Source: Candidatus Thiocaldithrix dubininis (GTDB lineage: Bacteria > Pseudomonadota > Gammaproteobacteria > Thiotrichales > Thiotrichaceae). Taken from it: a DNA stretch of 64,000 nt. The notes under the pieces were generated by a model, which did no database searches, had not been told where the DNA came from, and was given only the letters and a program-made list of their open reading frames with translations. Positions 1 to 10,227 of the stretch are shown piece by piece. The DNA lies in NCBI GenBank assembly GCA_029972135.1, contig CP124755.1, positions 1,302,001 through 1,366,000 on the forward strand, written 5' to 3'. How positions within the stretch are numbered: the first letter of the stretch is position 1; the number at the start of each line of letters is the position of its first letter. The position numbers and the translations under genes were made by a program.

Positions 1-41
1 GTTATACTTTGCGGTTCAAATTTTAATAAAGGAAGAGAAGC

Positions 42-647
42 ATGACTGTTTTAGTAGGTAAGCAAGCCCCTGACTTTACGGCGGCGGCTGTATTGGGCAA
101 TGGCGAGATCGTTGATAACTATAACTTTGCGGATGCAAGCCAAGGCAAATACCGCGTATTATTTTTCTATCCGCTCGATTTTACTTTCGTTTGCCCAAGC
201 GAATTGATTTCAATGGATCATCGCTTAGCAGAATTTACTAAGCGTAATGTGGAAGTGGTGGGCGTTTCTATCGACTCTCAATTTACACATAACGCATGGC
301 GTAATACCCCAGTTGATAAAGGCGGTATCGGTCAAGTGGGTTATACCTTAGTTGCCGATGTGAAACACGACATCTGTCGCGCTTACGGTATTGAGTTAGA
401 AGGGGCTGGCGTGGCATTACGTGCAACTTTCTTAATTGACCGTGACGGTGTTGTGCGTCATCAAGTGGTGAATGATCTGCCATTAGGTCGCAGCCATGAC
501 GAATTATTGCGGGTAGTGGATGCATTACAATTCCACGAAGAACACGGCGATGTATGCCCAGCCGGTTGGCAAAAAGGCGACGCAGGTATGACCGCGACCC
601 CAGACGGCGTAGCACAATATTTAGCGGGTCATGCCGATAAACTCTAA
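42..647 (+). CDS. 2-Cys peroxiredoxin (AhpC/Prx1 family)
   Basis: Thiol peroxidase of 201 aa that reduces hydrogen peroxide and organic peroxides in the cytoplasm. The peroxidatic cysteine is C51 in the motif FTFVCPSEL, and the resolving cysteine is C172 in GDVCPAGW, so this is a typical 2-Cys enzyme acting as a dimer. The GG-x-G loop is present (GGIG, about residue 94), but the C-terminal YF motif of peroxide-sensitive eukaryotic enzymes is not seen, which suggests a robust type. A good ribosome site (ggaagag) precedes the ATG. It stands alone, closed by a terminator, in front of the pyrH operon where rpsB-tsf is often found. The reductant partner (thioredoxin or AhpF) is not in the window. 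Confidence 0.93.
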   Translation: MTVLVGKQAPDFTAAAVLGNGEIVDNYNFADASQGKYRVLFFYPLDFTFVCPSELISMDHRLAEFTKRNVEVVGVSIDSQFTHNAWRNTPVDKGGIGQVGYTLVADVKHDICRAYGIELEGAGVALRATFLIDRDGVVRHQVVNDLPLGRSHDELLRVVDALQFHEEHGDVCPAGWQKGDAGMTATPDGVAQYLAGHADKL

Positions 648-668
648 TTAGAATTTGAGCGAGTTGCT

Positions 669-699
669 AAAAAAAAGGGGGCATTAGTTGCCCCTTTTT
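669..699 (+). terminator. Rho-independent terminator after the peroxiredoxin
   Basis: An A-rich and G-rich arm (AAAAAGGGGGCA) pairs with TTGCCCCTTTTT across a short loop, with one bulged G, and ends in a T run. It lies 22 bases after the peroxiredoxin stop and separates it from pyrH. Confidence 0.75.
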
Positions 700-716
700 A
701 CTGTCACCTGTATAAA
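688..716 (+). promoter_or_regulatory. Candidate sigma-70 promoter for the pyrH operon
   Basis: TTGCCC (688-693) and TATAAA (711-716) are separated by 17 bases, about 35 bases before the pyrH start. The -35 element would overlap the second arm of the preceding terminator. This is a pattern match only. Confidence 0.4.
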
Positions 717-750
717 TGCAGCCAATTTTTAAGAACGATCTAGGGATATT

Positions 751-1482
751 ATGTCAACCGTAACCGCCTCCCATCCCCGCTATAAACGCATTTTGTTGAA
801 ATTGAGTGGTGAAGCCTTATTAGGTAAGCAGGATTCGGGGATTGATCCTGAAATTTTGTATCGGGTGGCAGGTGAGGCATTGGCATTAACGCAATCGGGC
901 GTACAAGTGGCGATTGTGATCGGCGGCGGCAATTTGTTTCGTGGCGCAGGTTTAGCCGAAAAAGGCATGGACCGAGTACGCGGCGATCAAATGGGCATGT
1001 TGGCGACGGTGATGAATGCCTTGGCTATGCAAGATGCGCTCGAAAAATTAGGCGGTGATAGCTGTGTTATGACCGCATTAGGCATTGATCAGGTCGGCGA
1101 ACGTTACGCAGCTCACACCGCGCGGTGTTATCTGGAAGCGGGTAAAATCGTCTTTTGTGCAGCCGGTACGGGTAATCCTTTTTTTACTACCGATACAGCG
1201 GCTAGCTTGCGTGCTGTGGAATTAGAATGTGATTTGCTCTTAAAAGCTACCAAAGTGGATGGCATTTATGACGCTGATCCGAAAAAAAATCCTCATGCAA
1301 AACGCTTTGATCGGTTATCCTTTGATGAAGCAATTCAACGTCAATTAGGCGTGATGGATTTAACGGCAATGGTCATGTGCCGTGATAATAAACTTCCCTT
1401 GGGTGTATTTGATATGTTCGCACCGGGGGCGCTTGCCGCAATGGTACGCGGTGAGACAGTTGGAACATTGGTTGAGGTTTAA
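751..1482 (+). CDS. pyrH: UMP kinase
   Basis: Phosphorylates UMP to UDP with ATP in the cytoplasm, feeding RNA, DNA and UDP-sugar synthesis. At 243 aa it is the usual size for the bacterial amino-acid-kinase-fold enzyme. Visible motifs are the N-terminal LLKLSGEAL, GGGNLFRG, DQMGMLATVMNA, GTGNPFFTTDTAA and the nucleotide-binding KATKVDGIYDADP. It opens the operon and is followed after 3 bases by frr, the usual bacterial order. In many relatives rpsB and tsf precede it; here they do not. Confidence 0.97.
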   Translation: MSTVTASHPRYKRILLKLSGEALLGKQDSGIDPEILYRVAGEALALTQSGVQVAIVIGGGNLFRGAGLAEKGMDRVRGDQMGMLATVMNALAMQDALEKLGGDSCVMTALGIDQVGERYAAHTARCYLEAGKIVFCAAGTGNPFFTTDTAASLRAVELECDLLLKATKVDGIYDADPKKNPHAKRFDRLSFDEAIQRQLGVMDLTAMVMCRDNKLPLGVFDMFAPGALAAMVRGETVGTLVEV

Positions 1483-1485
1483 ACA

Positions 1486-2043
1486 ATGATTGCAGATATT
1501 AAAAAAGATGCTGATCAGCGGATGCAGAAAAGCATTGAATCCCTGAGAAACGATTTAACCAAAATTCGTACAGGGCGTGCGCATCCCAGCTTATTGGATC
1601 AAGTTATGGTGGATTATTACGGCACGGAAACACCCATTAGCCAAGTGGCGAATATTAGTACCGAAGATGCGCGTACCTTAAAAGTAGTGGCATGGGAAAA
1701 GCCGATGATGGCAAAAATCGAAAAAGCGATTTTGACTTCAAATTTAGGCTTGAATCCAGCAAATGATGGTAATGCGATTCGTGTGCCATTACCTGCGTTA
1801 ACGGAAGAACGCCGTCGTGACTTAGTTAAAGTAGTCAAAAGCGAAGCCGAAGGCGCACGCGTGGCGATTCGTAATATTCGCCGTGATGCCAACTCTGATT
1901 TCAAAGCGTTGTTGAAAGAGAAAGAAATTTCAGAAGATGACGAACGTCGTGCCTCTGATGATATTCAAAAATTGACTGACCACTATATTAAAGAAGTGGA
2001 AGTTATTTTAGAGAAAAAAGAAAAAGAATTAATGGAAGTCTAA
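1486..2043 (+). CDS. frr: Ribosome recycling factor
   Basis: Works with EF-G to split the post-termination ribosome complex so subunits can be reused. The 185 aa length is standard. The three-helix bundle and small beta domain are represented by the N-terminal [13 protein letters not shown], the characteristic [12 protein letters not shown], and a charged C-terminal helix ending in [15 protein letters not shown] site lies in the end of pyrH about 8 bases before the ATG, which suggests translational coupling. Confidence 0.97.
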   Translation: MIADIKKDADQRMQKSIESLRNDLTKIRTGRAHPSLLDQVMVDYYGTETPISQVANISTEDARTLKVVAWEKPMMAKIEKAILTSNLGLNPANDGNAIRVPLPALTEERRRDLVKVVKSEAEGARVAIRNIRRDANSDFKALLKEKEISEDDERRASDDIQKLTDHYIKEVEVILEKKEKELMEV

Positions 2044-2062
2044 ATCCAGCTTGGCATTCAAT

Positions 2063-2088
2063 CGCCTTTAACGCGAGTGTTAAAGGCG
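2063..2088 (+). terminator. Perfect 10-bp hairpin between frr and uppS
   Basis: CGCCTTTAAC and GTTAAAGGCG form a perfect stem with a six-base loop. No T run follows on the + strand, so it may attenuate or protect the transcript rather than end it. The downstream genes have no other obvious promoter. Confidence 0.45.
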
Positions 2089-2104
2089 GTTGTCAGGGAA
2101 TTAA

Positions 2105-2854
2105 ATGGCTAACAATCAACACAATAATGTAATTCCACGCCATGTGGCAATTGTCATGGATGGAAATGGGCGCTGGGCAAAAGCGCGTTTTATGCCACGG
2201 ATTATGGGGCATCACAAAGGGGTGGAAGCCACTCGTAAAGTGATTCGCGCTTGTAGTGACAGTGGTGTTGGTTATCTCACCCTATTTGCCTTCAGTAGCG
2301 AGAACTGGAAGCGCCCGACTGATGAAGTCTCTGGTTTAATGTCTTTGTTTATGACGGCCTTGGAAAAAGAGGCGCAAAGTCTCAAGCGGCATAATGTAAG
2401 TATGAGTTTTATTGGAGACCGTGCGGCGTTTACCCCTGAGCTGCAAACAAAAATTGCTCAGGTTGAGGCCTTAACCGCCGATTGTACAGGTATGCACCTC
2501 CTAATTGCGGCTAATTACGGGGGGCGTTGGGATATATTACAAGCAGCGCAGCAAATTGCCGAATTAGCAAAGTCTAATCAATTAGCTAGCCAAGATTTAA
2601 GTGAAGCGCAGTTCGAGTCGTATTTATCGACTCAAGCTATACCTGCTGTGGATTTATTTATTCGCACAGGTGGCGAAAAACGTATTAGTAATTTCTTACT
2701 CTGGCAGATGGCGTATAGTGAACTGTATTTTAGTGATGTGCTGTGGCCAGAGTTTGACGAGCAATGTTTAACCGCAGCATTTAACGATTTTGCCAATCGA
2801 CAACGTCGTTTTGGCATGACCGGCGAACAAGTAAAAGGGGAGCAGAATGCTTAA
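2105..2854 (+). CDS. uppS: Undecaprenyl diphosphate synthase (cis-prenyltransferase)
   Basis: Condenses farnesyl diphosphate with eight isopentenyl diphosphates to make the C55 carrier lipid for peptidoglycan and O-antigen. The 249 aa protein carries the catalytic AIVMDGNGRWAKAR with the key Asp, GHHKGVEATRKVI, FAFSSENWKRP, and the C-terminal FIRTGGEKRISNFLLWQ and YSELYF motifs of the family. It overlaps cdsA by 8 bases, indicating translational coupling. Confidence 0.97.
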   Translation: MANNQHNNVIPRHVAIVMDGNGRWAKARFMPRIMGHHKGVEATRKVIRACSDSGVGYLTLFAFSSENWKRPTDEVSGLMSLFMTALEKEAQSLKRHNVSMSFIGDRAAFTPELQTKIAQVEALTADCTGMHLLIAANYGGRWDILQAAQQIAELAKSNQLASQDLSEAQFESYLSTQAIPAVDLFIRTGGEKRISNFLLWQMAYSELYFSDVLWPEFDEQCLTAAFNDFANRQRRFGMTGEQVKGEQNA

Positions 2855-3671
2855 ACAACGGGTGATTACGGGCATTGTGCTCATTATCTTAGTCGCAGCG
2901 GGAATTTTATTACTACCTAATGAATTATTTGCCGTGTTTGCGCTGGTGTTTATGGTGGGTTTAGGCGCGTGGGAATGGGCAGGTTTAACCGGCTGTTACA
3001 TGCCCAATAAACGCATGGCTGGCACGATGATGATATTGATCGGTTCATTGCCCTTGATTTTTTTACCCTTACCAGCAACCTCTGTTTTGGGGATTAGCGT
3101 ACCCATTTGGGCGGCCTTAGTAATTGCAGTTCTAATCTATCCCAAACCTGAGGGTTTTTATAAACACCATCGCTTAATGATGCGTGTGTTGGGGATTTTT
3201 GTATTAGTTCCAGCTTGGTATGCAGTCATGACCTTACACGGTATACAAGGCTTACCCAAGCCCGGCGCTTGGTATTTATTATATTTAATCAGTTTAACCG
3301 CAGTTGCCGATACTTCTGCCTATTTTACCGGTCGTGCTTTTGGCAAACATAAACTTGCACCGCAGTTAAGCCCGGGTAAAACGTGGGAAGGTTTCTTTGG
3401 CGCGGTGGTGTTCGGCGGGCTATGGGCACTTGTTAGCACCTATTGGCTTGATATTCCATCGGAACAATTTATTGCCTTTATTGCATTGTCTAAATTTACG
3501 GTAGTGATGTCGGTATTTGGCGATTTATTTGAAAGCCTATTAAAGCGTGAGGCAGGTGTAAAAGACAGCGGTCATATTTTACCGGGGCATGGTGGTATTT
3601 TAGATCGAATTGATAGCCTACTCTCCGCTGCACCTTTGTTTACCCTAGGTATGCTTTGGCTATTTGCATGA
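2847..3671 (+). CDS. cdsA: Phosphatidate cytidylyltransferase
   Basis: Integral membrane enzyme that makes CDP-diacylglycerol from phosphatidic acid and CTP, the precursor of all membrane phospholipids. The 274 aa protein has about seven hydrophobic segments. The family signature is complete near the C terminus: [12 protein letters not shown], then [18 protein letters not shown] and [16 protein letters not shown], with the catalytic acidic residues. The start overlaps the uppS end and the stop overlaps the dxr reading frame. Confidence 0.96.
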   Translation: MLKQRVITGIVLIILVAAGILLLPNELFAVFALVFMVGLGAWEWAGLTGCYMPNKRMAGTMMILIGSLPLIFLPLPATSVLGISVPIWAALVIAVLIYPKPEGFYKHHRLMMRVLGIFVLVPAWYAVMTLHGIQGLPKPGAWYLLYLISLTAVADTSAYFTGRAFGKHKLAPQLSPGKTWEGFFGAVVFGGLWALVSTYWLDIPSEQFIAFIALSKFTVVMSVFGDLFESLLKREAGVKDSGHILPGHGGILDRIDSLLSAAPLFTLGMLWLFA

Positions 3672-3682
3672 GTGGCGCAACA

Positions 3683-4855
3683 ATGAAAGCAATAACGATT
3701 TTAGGCGCAACCGGCAGTATTGGTTTAAGTACGTTAGATGTGATTGCTCGGCATCCGAGCCGCTTTAAGGTGTTTGCGCTCACGGCTAATCACAGTGTTG
3801 ATAAATTATTGCAACAATGCCTACAGTTTCAGCCGCGTTATGCGGTAATGGCAGATGAAGCGCGTGCTAACCAATTAGCCCAACAGTTACGCCAACGTGA
3901 TTGTGTAACCGAAGTATTAGCCGGGGAACAAGCGTTAGCTGACGTGGCGGCACATTCCGACACTGATTATGTGATGGCGGCGATTGTTGGCGCAGCGGGT
4001 TTAGTACCGAGTTTGGCGGCAGCTAAGGCGGGTAAACGCGTCATGCTGGCAAATAAAGAAGCACTGGTGATGTCTGGCAAGTTGTTTATGGATACCATTG
4101 CTCAATCTGGCGCGGAATTATTGCCGATTGATAGCGAACATAATGCAGTGTTTCAGTGTTTGCCAGTTGATAAATGCAATGGAGTGGAGAAAGTCTTATT
4201 AACTGCCTCGGGTGGTCCGTTTCGGACTTGGGCGGCAGAGCGTTTAAATACTGTAACTCCCGAACAAGCGGTGGCACATCCCAATTGGTCGATGGGGCAA
4301 AAAATCTCGGTGGATTCTGCAACTTTAATGAACAAAGGCTTAGAAGTGATTGAAGCCTGTTGGTTATTTAACGTGCCTGCATCTCAAGTAGAGGTTATAG
4401 TACATCCACAAAGCACAATTCATTCAATGGTAGCCTATAATGATGGCTCGGTTTTAGCGCAATTAGGCAACCCTGATATGCGCACCCCGATTGCTTATGC
4501 CTTGGGTTGGCCGCAGCGTTTACCATCGGGGGTAAAACCACTGGATTTACTCAGTGTTGCGCGTTTGGACTTTGAGCAACCCGATATGAAGCGCTTTCCT
4601 TGTTTAGGCTTAGCTTATGAAGCTCATGAACGCGGGGGTTATGCTACGGTGGCGTTAAATGCCGCCAATGAAATGGCAGTACAAGCTTTTTTAGAACGCC
4701 GCATTAGTTTTCAAGCTATTCCACAGTTGGTAGTTGAAGTCATGCGAGCGGCAAAGAGCGGTACTGCGTATGATTTAAATGATATTTTAATTCAGGATGG
4801 CGAAAGCCGCGAACGCTCACTATTCTGGATAAAAAACCAAAAAATGGCTATATGA
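3683..4855 (+). CDS. dxr: 1-deoxy-D-xylulose 5-phosphate reductoisomerase
   Basis: Converts DXP to MEP with NADPH, the committed step of the methylerythritol isoprenoid pathway that supplies UppS. Motifs: the N-terminal [18 protein letters not shown] nucleotide fold, [11 protein letters not shown], the metal-binding [19 protein letters not shown], and the substrate loop [17 protein letters not shown] place the start at the ATG giving [12 protein letters not shown] because family members begin there (390 aa). The frame stays open upstream to an ATG at 3668 that overlaps the cdsA stop as ATGA, and to a TTG at 3656, so five or nine extra residues are possible. It overlaps rseP by 4 bases. Confidence 0.95.
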   Translation: MKAITILGATGSIGLSTLDVIARHPSRFKVFALTANHSVDKLLQQCLQFQPRYAVMADEARANQLAQQLRQRDCVTEVLAGEQALADVAAHSDTDYVMAAIVGAAGLVPSLAAAKAGKRVMLANKEALVMSGKLFMDTIAQSGAELLPIDSEHNAVFQCLPVDKCNGVEKVLLTASGGPFRTWAAERLNTVTPEQAVAHPNWSMGQKISVDSATLMNKGLEVIEACWLFNVPASQVEVIVHPQSTIHSMVAYNDGSVLAQLGNPDMRTPIAYALGWPQRLPSGVKPLDLLSVARLDFEQPDMKRFPCLGLAYEAHERGGYATVALNAANEMAVQAFLERRISFQAIPQLVVEVMRAAKSGTAYDLNDILIQDGESRERSLFWIKNQKMAI

Positions 4856-6222
4856 GCTTGCTGACCATTATTCTTTCTACATTAGTAACCATCGGAATTT
4901 TAGTGACTTTTCATGAATGGGGTCACTTTTGGGTAGCGCGTAAACTAGGTGTTAAAGTGCTACGTTTTTCGATTGGCTTTGGTAAACCACTTTGGAAACG
5001 GCGCGGTAAAGGCCCTGATTATGTTGAATATGTGATTGCGGCGTTACCCTTCGGTGGTTATGTAAAAATGTTAGATGAGCGTGAGTGTGAGGAGGGCGAA
5101 AGTATTCCCGCCGCTGATTTACCACGCGCTTTTAATCGTCAACCGATTTGGAAACGCGCCGCTATTGTCGCAGCCGGTCCGATTGCTAATTTTATACTGG
5201 CTATTATTTTGTATAGCTTGGTATTCATGCTGGGACAAGAAACCCGTTATGCGTATATGGATGTATTACCTAATACCCCAGCCGCCAGTGCAGGTTTTCA
5301 AGCGGGTGATTTAGTAACGGCTATCAATGATAAACCCGTCGCCGCTTTACAAGATGTGCCGTTATTATTGATTGATCAATATATGGTATCGCCTGATAAG
5401 TTAGTTGCTACTGTACGCACTCAAGAGGGATTTGAAGCCAAGCGGACTTTAAATTTGCAAGGCAGCGAATTATTAAAACAAACTGACGACATTTTAGAAC
5501 GCGTGGGTTTAATGCCCTGGACACCTGCTTATCCTTTAAAAATTACGGTTGTGGCCGACAATTCTCCGGCAGCACAAGCTGATTTAAAAGTGGGTGATAT
5601 CTTACAACAAGCGGCTGGGCAGCCGGTCAATTCTTTTGGCAATTTTCTTACTTTAGTAAAAAGTCATGAAAATCAAGCTTTAGCGTTGCAAGTGTTGCGT
5701 GGTGAAAAAATGCTTGAGGTTAAAGTAACACCGCAAAAAACAGATAAGGGGCAGATTCAAGTGGGTTTAGGCTTTGCCAGCCCGCCAGATAGTATATTGG
5801 ATAAATTATATTTTAATCAGTCCTATAATCCATTGGAGTCCGTCAAACGGGGCGTACAACAAACTTGGGATATGTCGGTAATGTCGCTGCAATTAATGGG
5901 GCGTATTTTTACCGGTGAAGTTTCAGTCGATAATATCAGTGGCGTGATTACCATTGCACAAGTAGCGGGAAAAGCTGCCACCATTGGTTTAGTAACCTTT
6001 TTAAGTTTTCTTGCCATTTTTAGTGTGAGTTTGGGTTTATTGAATTTAATGCCTATTCCTATGCTGGATGGGGGGCATTTACTCTATTATTTAATTGAAG
6101 CAGTAAAAGGCAGTCCGCTTTCAGAACAAGCTGAATCAGTGGGATTGCGGATTGGGATGGCCATTATCGGTGCTTTGATGGTGCTGGCCTTGTATAACGA
6201 TTTCATGCGGTTGATGAAGTAA
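4852..6222 (+). CDS. rseP: Site-2 intramembrane zinc protease RseP
   Basis: Inner-membrane metalloprotease that cuts anti-sigma factor RseA within the membrane during the envelope stress response and removes remnant signal peptides. The 456 aa protein shows the zinc site [15 protein letters not shown] in the first membrane segment, two periplasmic PDZ regions (about residues 110-300), and the second zinc motif [12 protein letters not shown] near the C terminus. The start codon overlaps the dxr stop (ATGA). It sits directly before bamA, the usual order. Confidence 0.95.
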   Translation: MSLLTIILSTLVTIGILVTFHEWGHFWVARKLGVKVLRFSIGFGKPLWKRRGKGPDYVEYVIAALPFGGYVKMLDERECEEGESIPAADLPRAFNRQPIWKRAAIVAAGPIANFILAIILYSLVFMLGQETRYAYMDVLPNTPAASAGFQAGDLVTAINDKPVAALQDVPLLLIDQYMVSPDKLVATVRTQEGFEAKRTLNLQGSELLKQTDDILERVGLMPWTPAYPLKITVVADNSPAAQADLKVGDILQQAAGQPVNSFGNFLTLVKSHENQALALQVLRGEKMLEVKVTPQKTDKGQIQVGLGFASPPDSILDKLYFNQSYNPLESVKRGVQQTWDMSVMSLQLMGRIFTGEVSVDNISGVITIAQVAGKAATIGLVTFLSFLAIFSVSLGLLNLMPIPMLDGGHLLYYLIEAVKGSPLSEQAESVGLRIGMAIIGALMVLALYNDFMRLMK

Positions 6223-6224
6223 CT

Positions 6225-8516
6225 ATGAAAAAACAAACGCTTGCAGTTTCTCTGGTCAGTTATTTGCTGGCACTATCTAACAGTGCATGGGCGGCAGCTT
6301 TTGTCGTGCGTGATATTCAAGTCAATGGTTTAGAACGTGTGCCTGTTGGTACAGTATTAAATTATTTACCAGCACGGGTAGGGGAGCAATTTGATGATGG
6401 ACAAGGTTCTAATGCGATTAAAGCCTTGTTTGAAACGGGTTTATTTGATGATGTGAAATTAGCGCGGCAAGGCGATGTCTTAATTGTCAGCGTGGTGGAA
6501 CGTCCGACCATTGGCGAACTTAATATTAAAGGCAATCGTAAGATTCCAACGTCTAAACTAATGGAAGTGCTAAAAGCTTCACGCGTGGGTAAAGGCGATA
6601 CCTTAGATAAAGAAGCGCTATTGCGGATTCAATATGAATTGGAACAGCAATATCAATCTATGGGGCATTACGGCGTTAGTGTTAATACATCCATCCAATC
6701 TCTACCGCGCAGCCGGGTTGCCGTCAATATTACAGTGAATGAAGGCAATGTTTCACGTATTCAAAAAGTGAAAATCGTCGGTAATCGTGCATTTCCTGAA
6801 GCTGTATTGTTAAAGCAATTAGACTCAGGACCACGTGGAGCTTTTTCGATCCCCCTATTAAGCAGCAGTGACCAATATTCTAAAGAAAAATTGATTGGTG
6901 ACTTAGAAGCGTTAACCAGTTTCTACCGTGATCGGGGTTTCTTGAAGTTTGAAATTACCTCGACTGAAGTGTCTATGACTCCGGATAAAAAAGATATTTA
7001 TCTGACGGTCGGAGTGAATGAAGGCGCACAATATAAAATTAGCAACTTTGGTATTGCTGGCAATGTAGCGTTAAGCCAAGAGCAATTGGCGAAAACGGTT
7101 AAAATTCAAAAAGGTCAAGTATTCTCGCAAAAGGCATTAGAAGAAACCCGTAAAAATCTAGAAGGTACAATGGGTGCACAAGGTTATGCCTTTACCAAAA
7201 TTAAAGCCTTACCGGATATTGATGAAGAAAATAAAACCGTCGCCATTACGTTAGAAGTGGATACGGGTAAACGCACTTATGTTCGCCGTATTACTATTAA
7301 CGGTAATAACCGCACTAAAGATGAAGTATACCGTCGTGAATTACGTCAATTAGAAAGCTCTTGGTATTCTAAAGAAAATGTGGAACGTTCTAAAACCCGT
7401 TTGGAACGTTTACCGTATGTAGAAGAAGCGGAAATTATTGCTGAGCCTGTAGCGGGTACACCCGACCAAGTTGACTTAAAAGTAACAGTGAAAGAGCGTT
7501 CCTCTAACCAATTCCGTATTGGTGCAGGTTATTCGCAATCACAAGGTGCATTATTCAATATTAACCTGAACCAAGATAACTTCATGGGTACAGGTAAACA
7601 GCTCGACTTAAACTTTGATAATAGTAAAGTTAATAAGAACTATAGTTTAAATTATACCAATCCTTATTATACGCCGGATGGTGTGAGTCGTGGCTTTGGT
7701 GTGTATTACAATAAATATGACGCGGAAGCTGAAAATATTTCACGTTATGCTTCCAACCGTTATGGCGCGAATATTAACTATACTGTGCCTTTAAGTGAGC
7801 ATGATTCGGTCTATGCTAGTATTGGCGGCGAAAAGCGTGAAATTGTGTTAGGCAAAGATCCAGCCGATTATCAACAAACCTTTATTAATAATAATGGTAG
7901 TAAATATACGCAAATTCCGGGTAGCGTAAGTTACGTTCATGATACGCGTGACCGCACTATCTTCCCTACCAAAGGTCAGAAACACCGCGTGTCGTTACAA
8001 GCCGCTTTACCCGGTTCAGACCTACAATATCAAAAACTTAGTTACGATGGTGCGGTGTATACGCCGATTAATGACAAAGTAACCTTTGCAGTTAAAGGGC
8101 GCGTGGGGGTAGGACAAGGTTCTAGTAAAACCGGCGGTGTTCCATTCTTTGATAAATACTATGCGGGTGGGATTAATTCGGTACGCGGTTTTGATCAAAG
8201 TACTTTAGGTAAACGTGATAATAAGAATGATCCTATGGGGGGTGATTTATTAACCACTGCAACCGCCGAAGTGCAATTTCCTGCGCCCTTTGCTGAAGAT
8301 GTCAAAGGCTTAAAAATGTCGACCTTTATTGATGCGGGTAACGTATTTCCAGAAAAAGGCGATTTCAATGCTAAAGACATTCGCTATTCGGCAGGGGTTG
8401 GGGCTGTGTGGTTGTCACCGATTGGTCCGTTTGAATTAAGCTATGCGAAACCGTTGAACTCGAAACAAGGGGATGACGAGCAAGCGGTTCAATTTAGCAT
8501 TGGCGCTAACTTCTAA
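6225..8516 (+). CDS. bamA: Outer membrane protein assembly factor BamA
   Basis: Central component of the BAM complex that inserts beta-barrel proteins into the outer membrane. The 763 aa protein starts with a signal peptide (MKKQTLAVSLVSYLLALSNS, cut near AWA), continues with five POTRA domains (about residues 25-420) and ends in a 16-strand barrel. The conserved loop-6 motif is present as INSVRGFDQ, and the last residue is Phe, as expected for an outer-membrane barrel. It lies 2 bases after rseP and is followed by its chaperone skp. Confidence 0.97.
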   Translation: MKKQTLAVSLVSYLLALSNSAWAAAFVVRDIQVNGLERVPVGTVLNYLPARVGEQFDDGQGSNAIKALFETGLFDDVKLARQGDVLIVSVVERPTIGELNIKGNRKIPTSKLMEVLKASRVGKGDTLDKEALLRIQYELEQQYQSMGHYGVSVNTSIQSLPRSRVAVNITVNEGNVSRIQKVKIVGNRAFPEAVLLKQLDSGPRGAFSIPLLSSSDQYSKEKLIGDLEALTSFYRDRGFLKFEITSTEVSMTPDKKDIYLTVGVNEGAQYKISNFGIAGNVALSQEQLAKTVKIQKGQVFSQKALEETRKNLEGTMGAQGYAFTKIKALPDIDEENKTVAITLEVDTGKRTYVRRITINGNNRTKDEVYRRELRQLESSWYSKENVERSKTRLERLPYVEEAEIIAEPVAGTPDQVDLKVTVKERSSNQFRIGAGYSQSQGALFNINLNQDNFMGTGKQLDLNFDNSKVNKNYSLNYTNPYYTPDGVSRGFGVYYNKYDAEAENISRYASNRYGANINYTVPLSEHDSVYASIGGEKREIVLGKDPADYQQTFINNNGSKYTQIPGSVSYVHDTRDRTIFPTKGQKHRVSLQAALPGSDLQYQKLSYDGAVYTPINDKVTFAVKGRVGVGQGSSKTGGVPFFDKYYAGGINSVRGFDQSTLGKRDNKNDPMGGDLLTTATAEVQFPAPFAEDVKGLKMSTFIDAGNVFPEKGDFNAKDIRYSAGVGAVWLSPIGPFELSYAKPLNSKQGDDEQAVQFSIGANF

Positions 8517-8519
8517 TTA

Positions 8520-9164
8520 ATGCTAACGATTAAGCAAGTTTTGCAACCTAAAGTCGTGTTGAGTACGGCTTTAGGGTTAGCGTTAAGTATTTTGTTTTTT
8601 GCGCAAAATCATGCCATTGCAGAATCGAATGCTGTGTCTGTTGGCATACAAACTAGCAATGCGCCTAAAGCCATTAACAGTATGGCTAAAATTGCCACCG
8701 TCAATATTGCGCAACTTATGGAAAAGTCGCCACAAACTAAATCCGCTAGTGAAAAGTTGAAGGCAGATTATGCGAAGCGTGAGCAAGAGTTAGAAACGGA
8801 GAAGCGTGATTTACAAGCAGCTAAAGATGACTTAACGCAAAAGGTAGCGGAACATCAAATTACTGAAACTGAACTCGTGCAATTACAACGTGATCTACGC
8901 AGCCGTGAGCGTTTATATGTTCGTACCCAAGAAGATTTTAATAATGAATTGAATGCAGCGCGTGATTTGGCTGTTGAAAAGGTGCAGAACCAAGTGTTTC
9001 AGGCGATTGAAGCTGTACGTGCGGAGCAAGAGATTGATATTGTGTTTAAAGAAAGTGATTATATTACTGCCAGCAAACGCATTGATTTGACTGATAAAGT
9101 ACTACTGTTTTTAGAAAAACAAAGCAGCGCAACCGCCAATACAAGCACGTATCCCACCCATTAA
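8520..9164 (+). CDS. skp: Periplasmic chaperone Skp/OmpH family
   Basis: Holds unfolded outer-membrane proteins on their way to BAM. The 214 aa protein has a hydrophobic N-terminal export segment, then the OmpH start motif KIATVNIAQLMEKSPQTKSA and a long charged coiled coil (about residues 75-170) that forms the tentacles. It is longer than the common 160-170 aa form because of a roughly 50-residue N-terminal region and a Ser/Thr-rich tail. No clear ribosome site precedes the ATG, so a slightly later start is possible. Position between bamA and lpxD is standard. Confidence 0.88.
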   Translation: MLTIKQVLQPKVVLSTALGLALSILFFAQNHAIAESNAVSVGIQTSNAPKAINSMAKIATVNIAQLMEKSPQTKSASEKLKADYAKREQELETEKRDLQAAKDDLTQKVAEHQITETELVQLQRDLRSRERLYVRTQEDFNNELNAARDLAVEKVQNQVFQAIEAVRAEQEIDIVFKESDYITASKRIDLTDKVLLFLEKQSSATANTSTYPTH

Positions 9165-9176
9165 TAGGAATAATAA

Positions 9177-10220
9177 ATGGCTGTTATTTATACATTACAA
9201 CAGTTGGCTGAACTGACTCAATCTCGTTTACAAGGTGATGGATCTGTTGAAATTCAACGTGTGGCCAATTTAGAAAAAGCGGGTGCAGGGGATATTGGTT
9301 ACATTCGTGATGCCAAATACAAGCAATACTTACCACACATTAAAGCCTCAGCCCTAATTTTACCGCCAGACTTAGCCAAAGATTATCAGGGCAATTGTCT
9401 CATTAATGCTGATCCGTATTTAGCCTACGCTAAAGCAGTAACGGTTTTAAACCCGTTACCGCAGCCCACTTTAGGTGTGCATGCCTCAGCGGTGTTAGCC
9501 GATTCAGTCGTGATGGGTGAGGGTTGTAGCATTGCGGCGAATGTCGTTATTGGTGCAAATGTAGCGTTGGGGAATGGCGTAATCATTGCGGCGGGTTGTG
9601 TGATTGAAGCCGATTGCGTGATTGGCGATGCAACACGCTTATACCCAAATGTTAGCTTAGGCGCTAATACACAGGTGGGTAAGCGTTGTGTGATTCAAGC
9701 AGGGGCGGCGATTGGTGGCGATGGCTTTGGGTTTGCGCCTGATCAAGGCAGTTGGTTTAAAATTCCACAGATTGGTAATGTGGTATTAGAAGATGATGTG
9801 GAAGTGGGAGCGAATACCACGATTGACCGTGCGTCGATGGGTTCAACGCGAGTGGGTAAAGGCACTAAACTCGATAACCTGATTCAAGTCGCGCATAATG
9901 TGCAAATTGGCCAATATACGGTCATTGCAGGTAGTACAGGCATTGCAGGCAGCGCTAAAATCGGTAACCATTGCCGAATTGGCGGTATGTGTGGCATTAG
10001 TGGGCATATTGAGATTGTCGATAATGTAACGATTACCGGACGTACCTTTGTCGCCAGTTCCATTACTGAAGCGGGGACTTATTCCTCGGATACAACGGCT
10101 GAACCTTCTAGCAGTTGGCGGCGTAATGCCACACGTTTTCACCAGCTTGATAAACTGTTTAAGCGGGTTGCTGATTTGGAAAAACAATTAGCGGCTCTTA
10201 ACAATAAGGATACACATTGA
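9177..10220 (+). CDS. lpxD: UDP-3-O-acylglucosamine N-acyltransferase
   Basis: Third step of lipid A synthesis: adds the N-linked hydroxyacyl chain from acyl-ACP to UDP-3-O-acyl-glucosamine. The 347 aa protein has the LpxD N-terminal domain (ANLEKAGAGDIGYIRD), a left-handed parallel beta helix built from many hexapeptide repeats (about residues 100-300), the catalytic His region LIQVAHNVQIG, and a C-terminal helix. It stands 12 bases after skp. Confidence 0.96.
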   Translation: MAVIYTLQQLAELTQSRLQGDGSVEIQRVANLEKAGAGDIGYIRDAKYKQYLPHIKASALILPPDLAKDYQGNCLINADPYLAYAKAVTVLNPLPQPTLGVHASAVLADSVVMGEGCSIAANVVIGANVALGNGVIIAAGCVIEADCVIGDATRLYPNVSLGANTQVGKRCVIQAGAAIGGDGFGFAPDQGSWFKIPQIGNVVLEDDVEVGANTTIDRASMGSTRVGKGTKLDNLIQVAHNVQIGQYTVIAGSTGIAGSAKIGNHCRIGGMCGISGHIEIVDNVTITGRTFVASSITEAGTYSSDTTAEPSSSWRRNATRFHQLDKLFKRVADLEKQLAALNNKDTH

Positions 10221-10227
10221 GGTGCAC

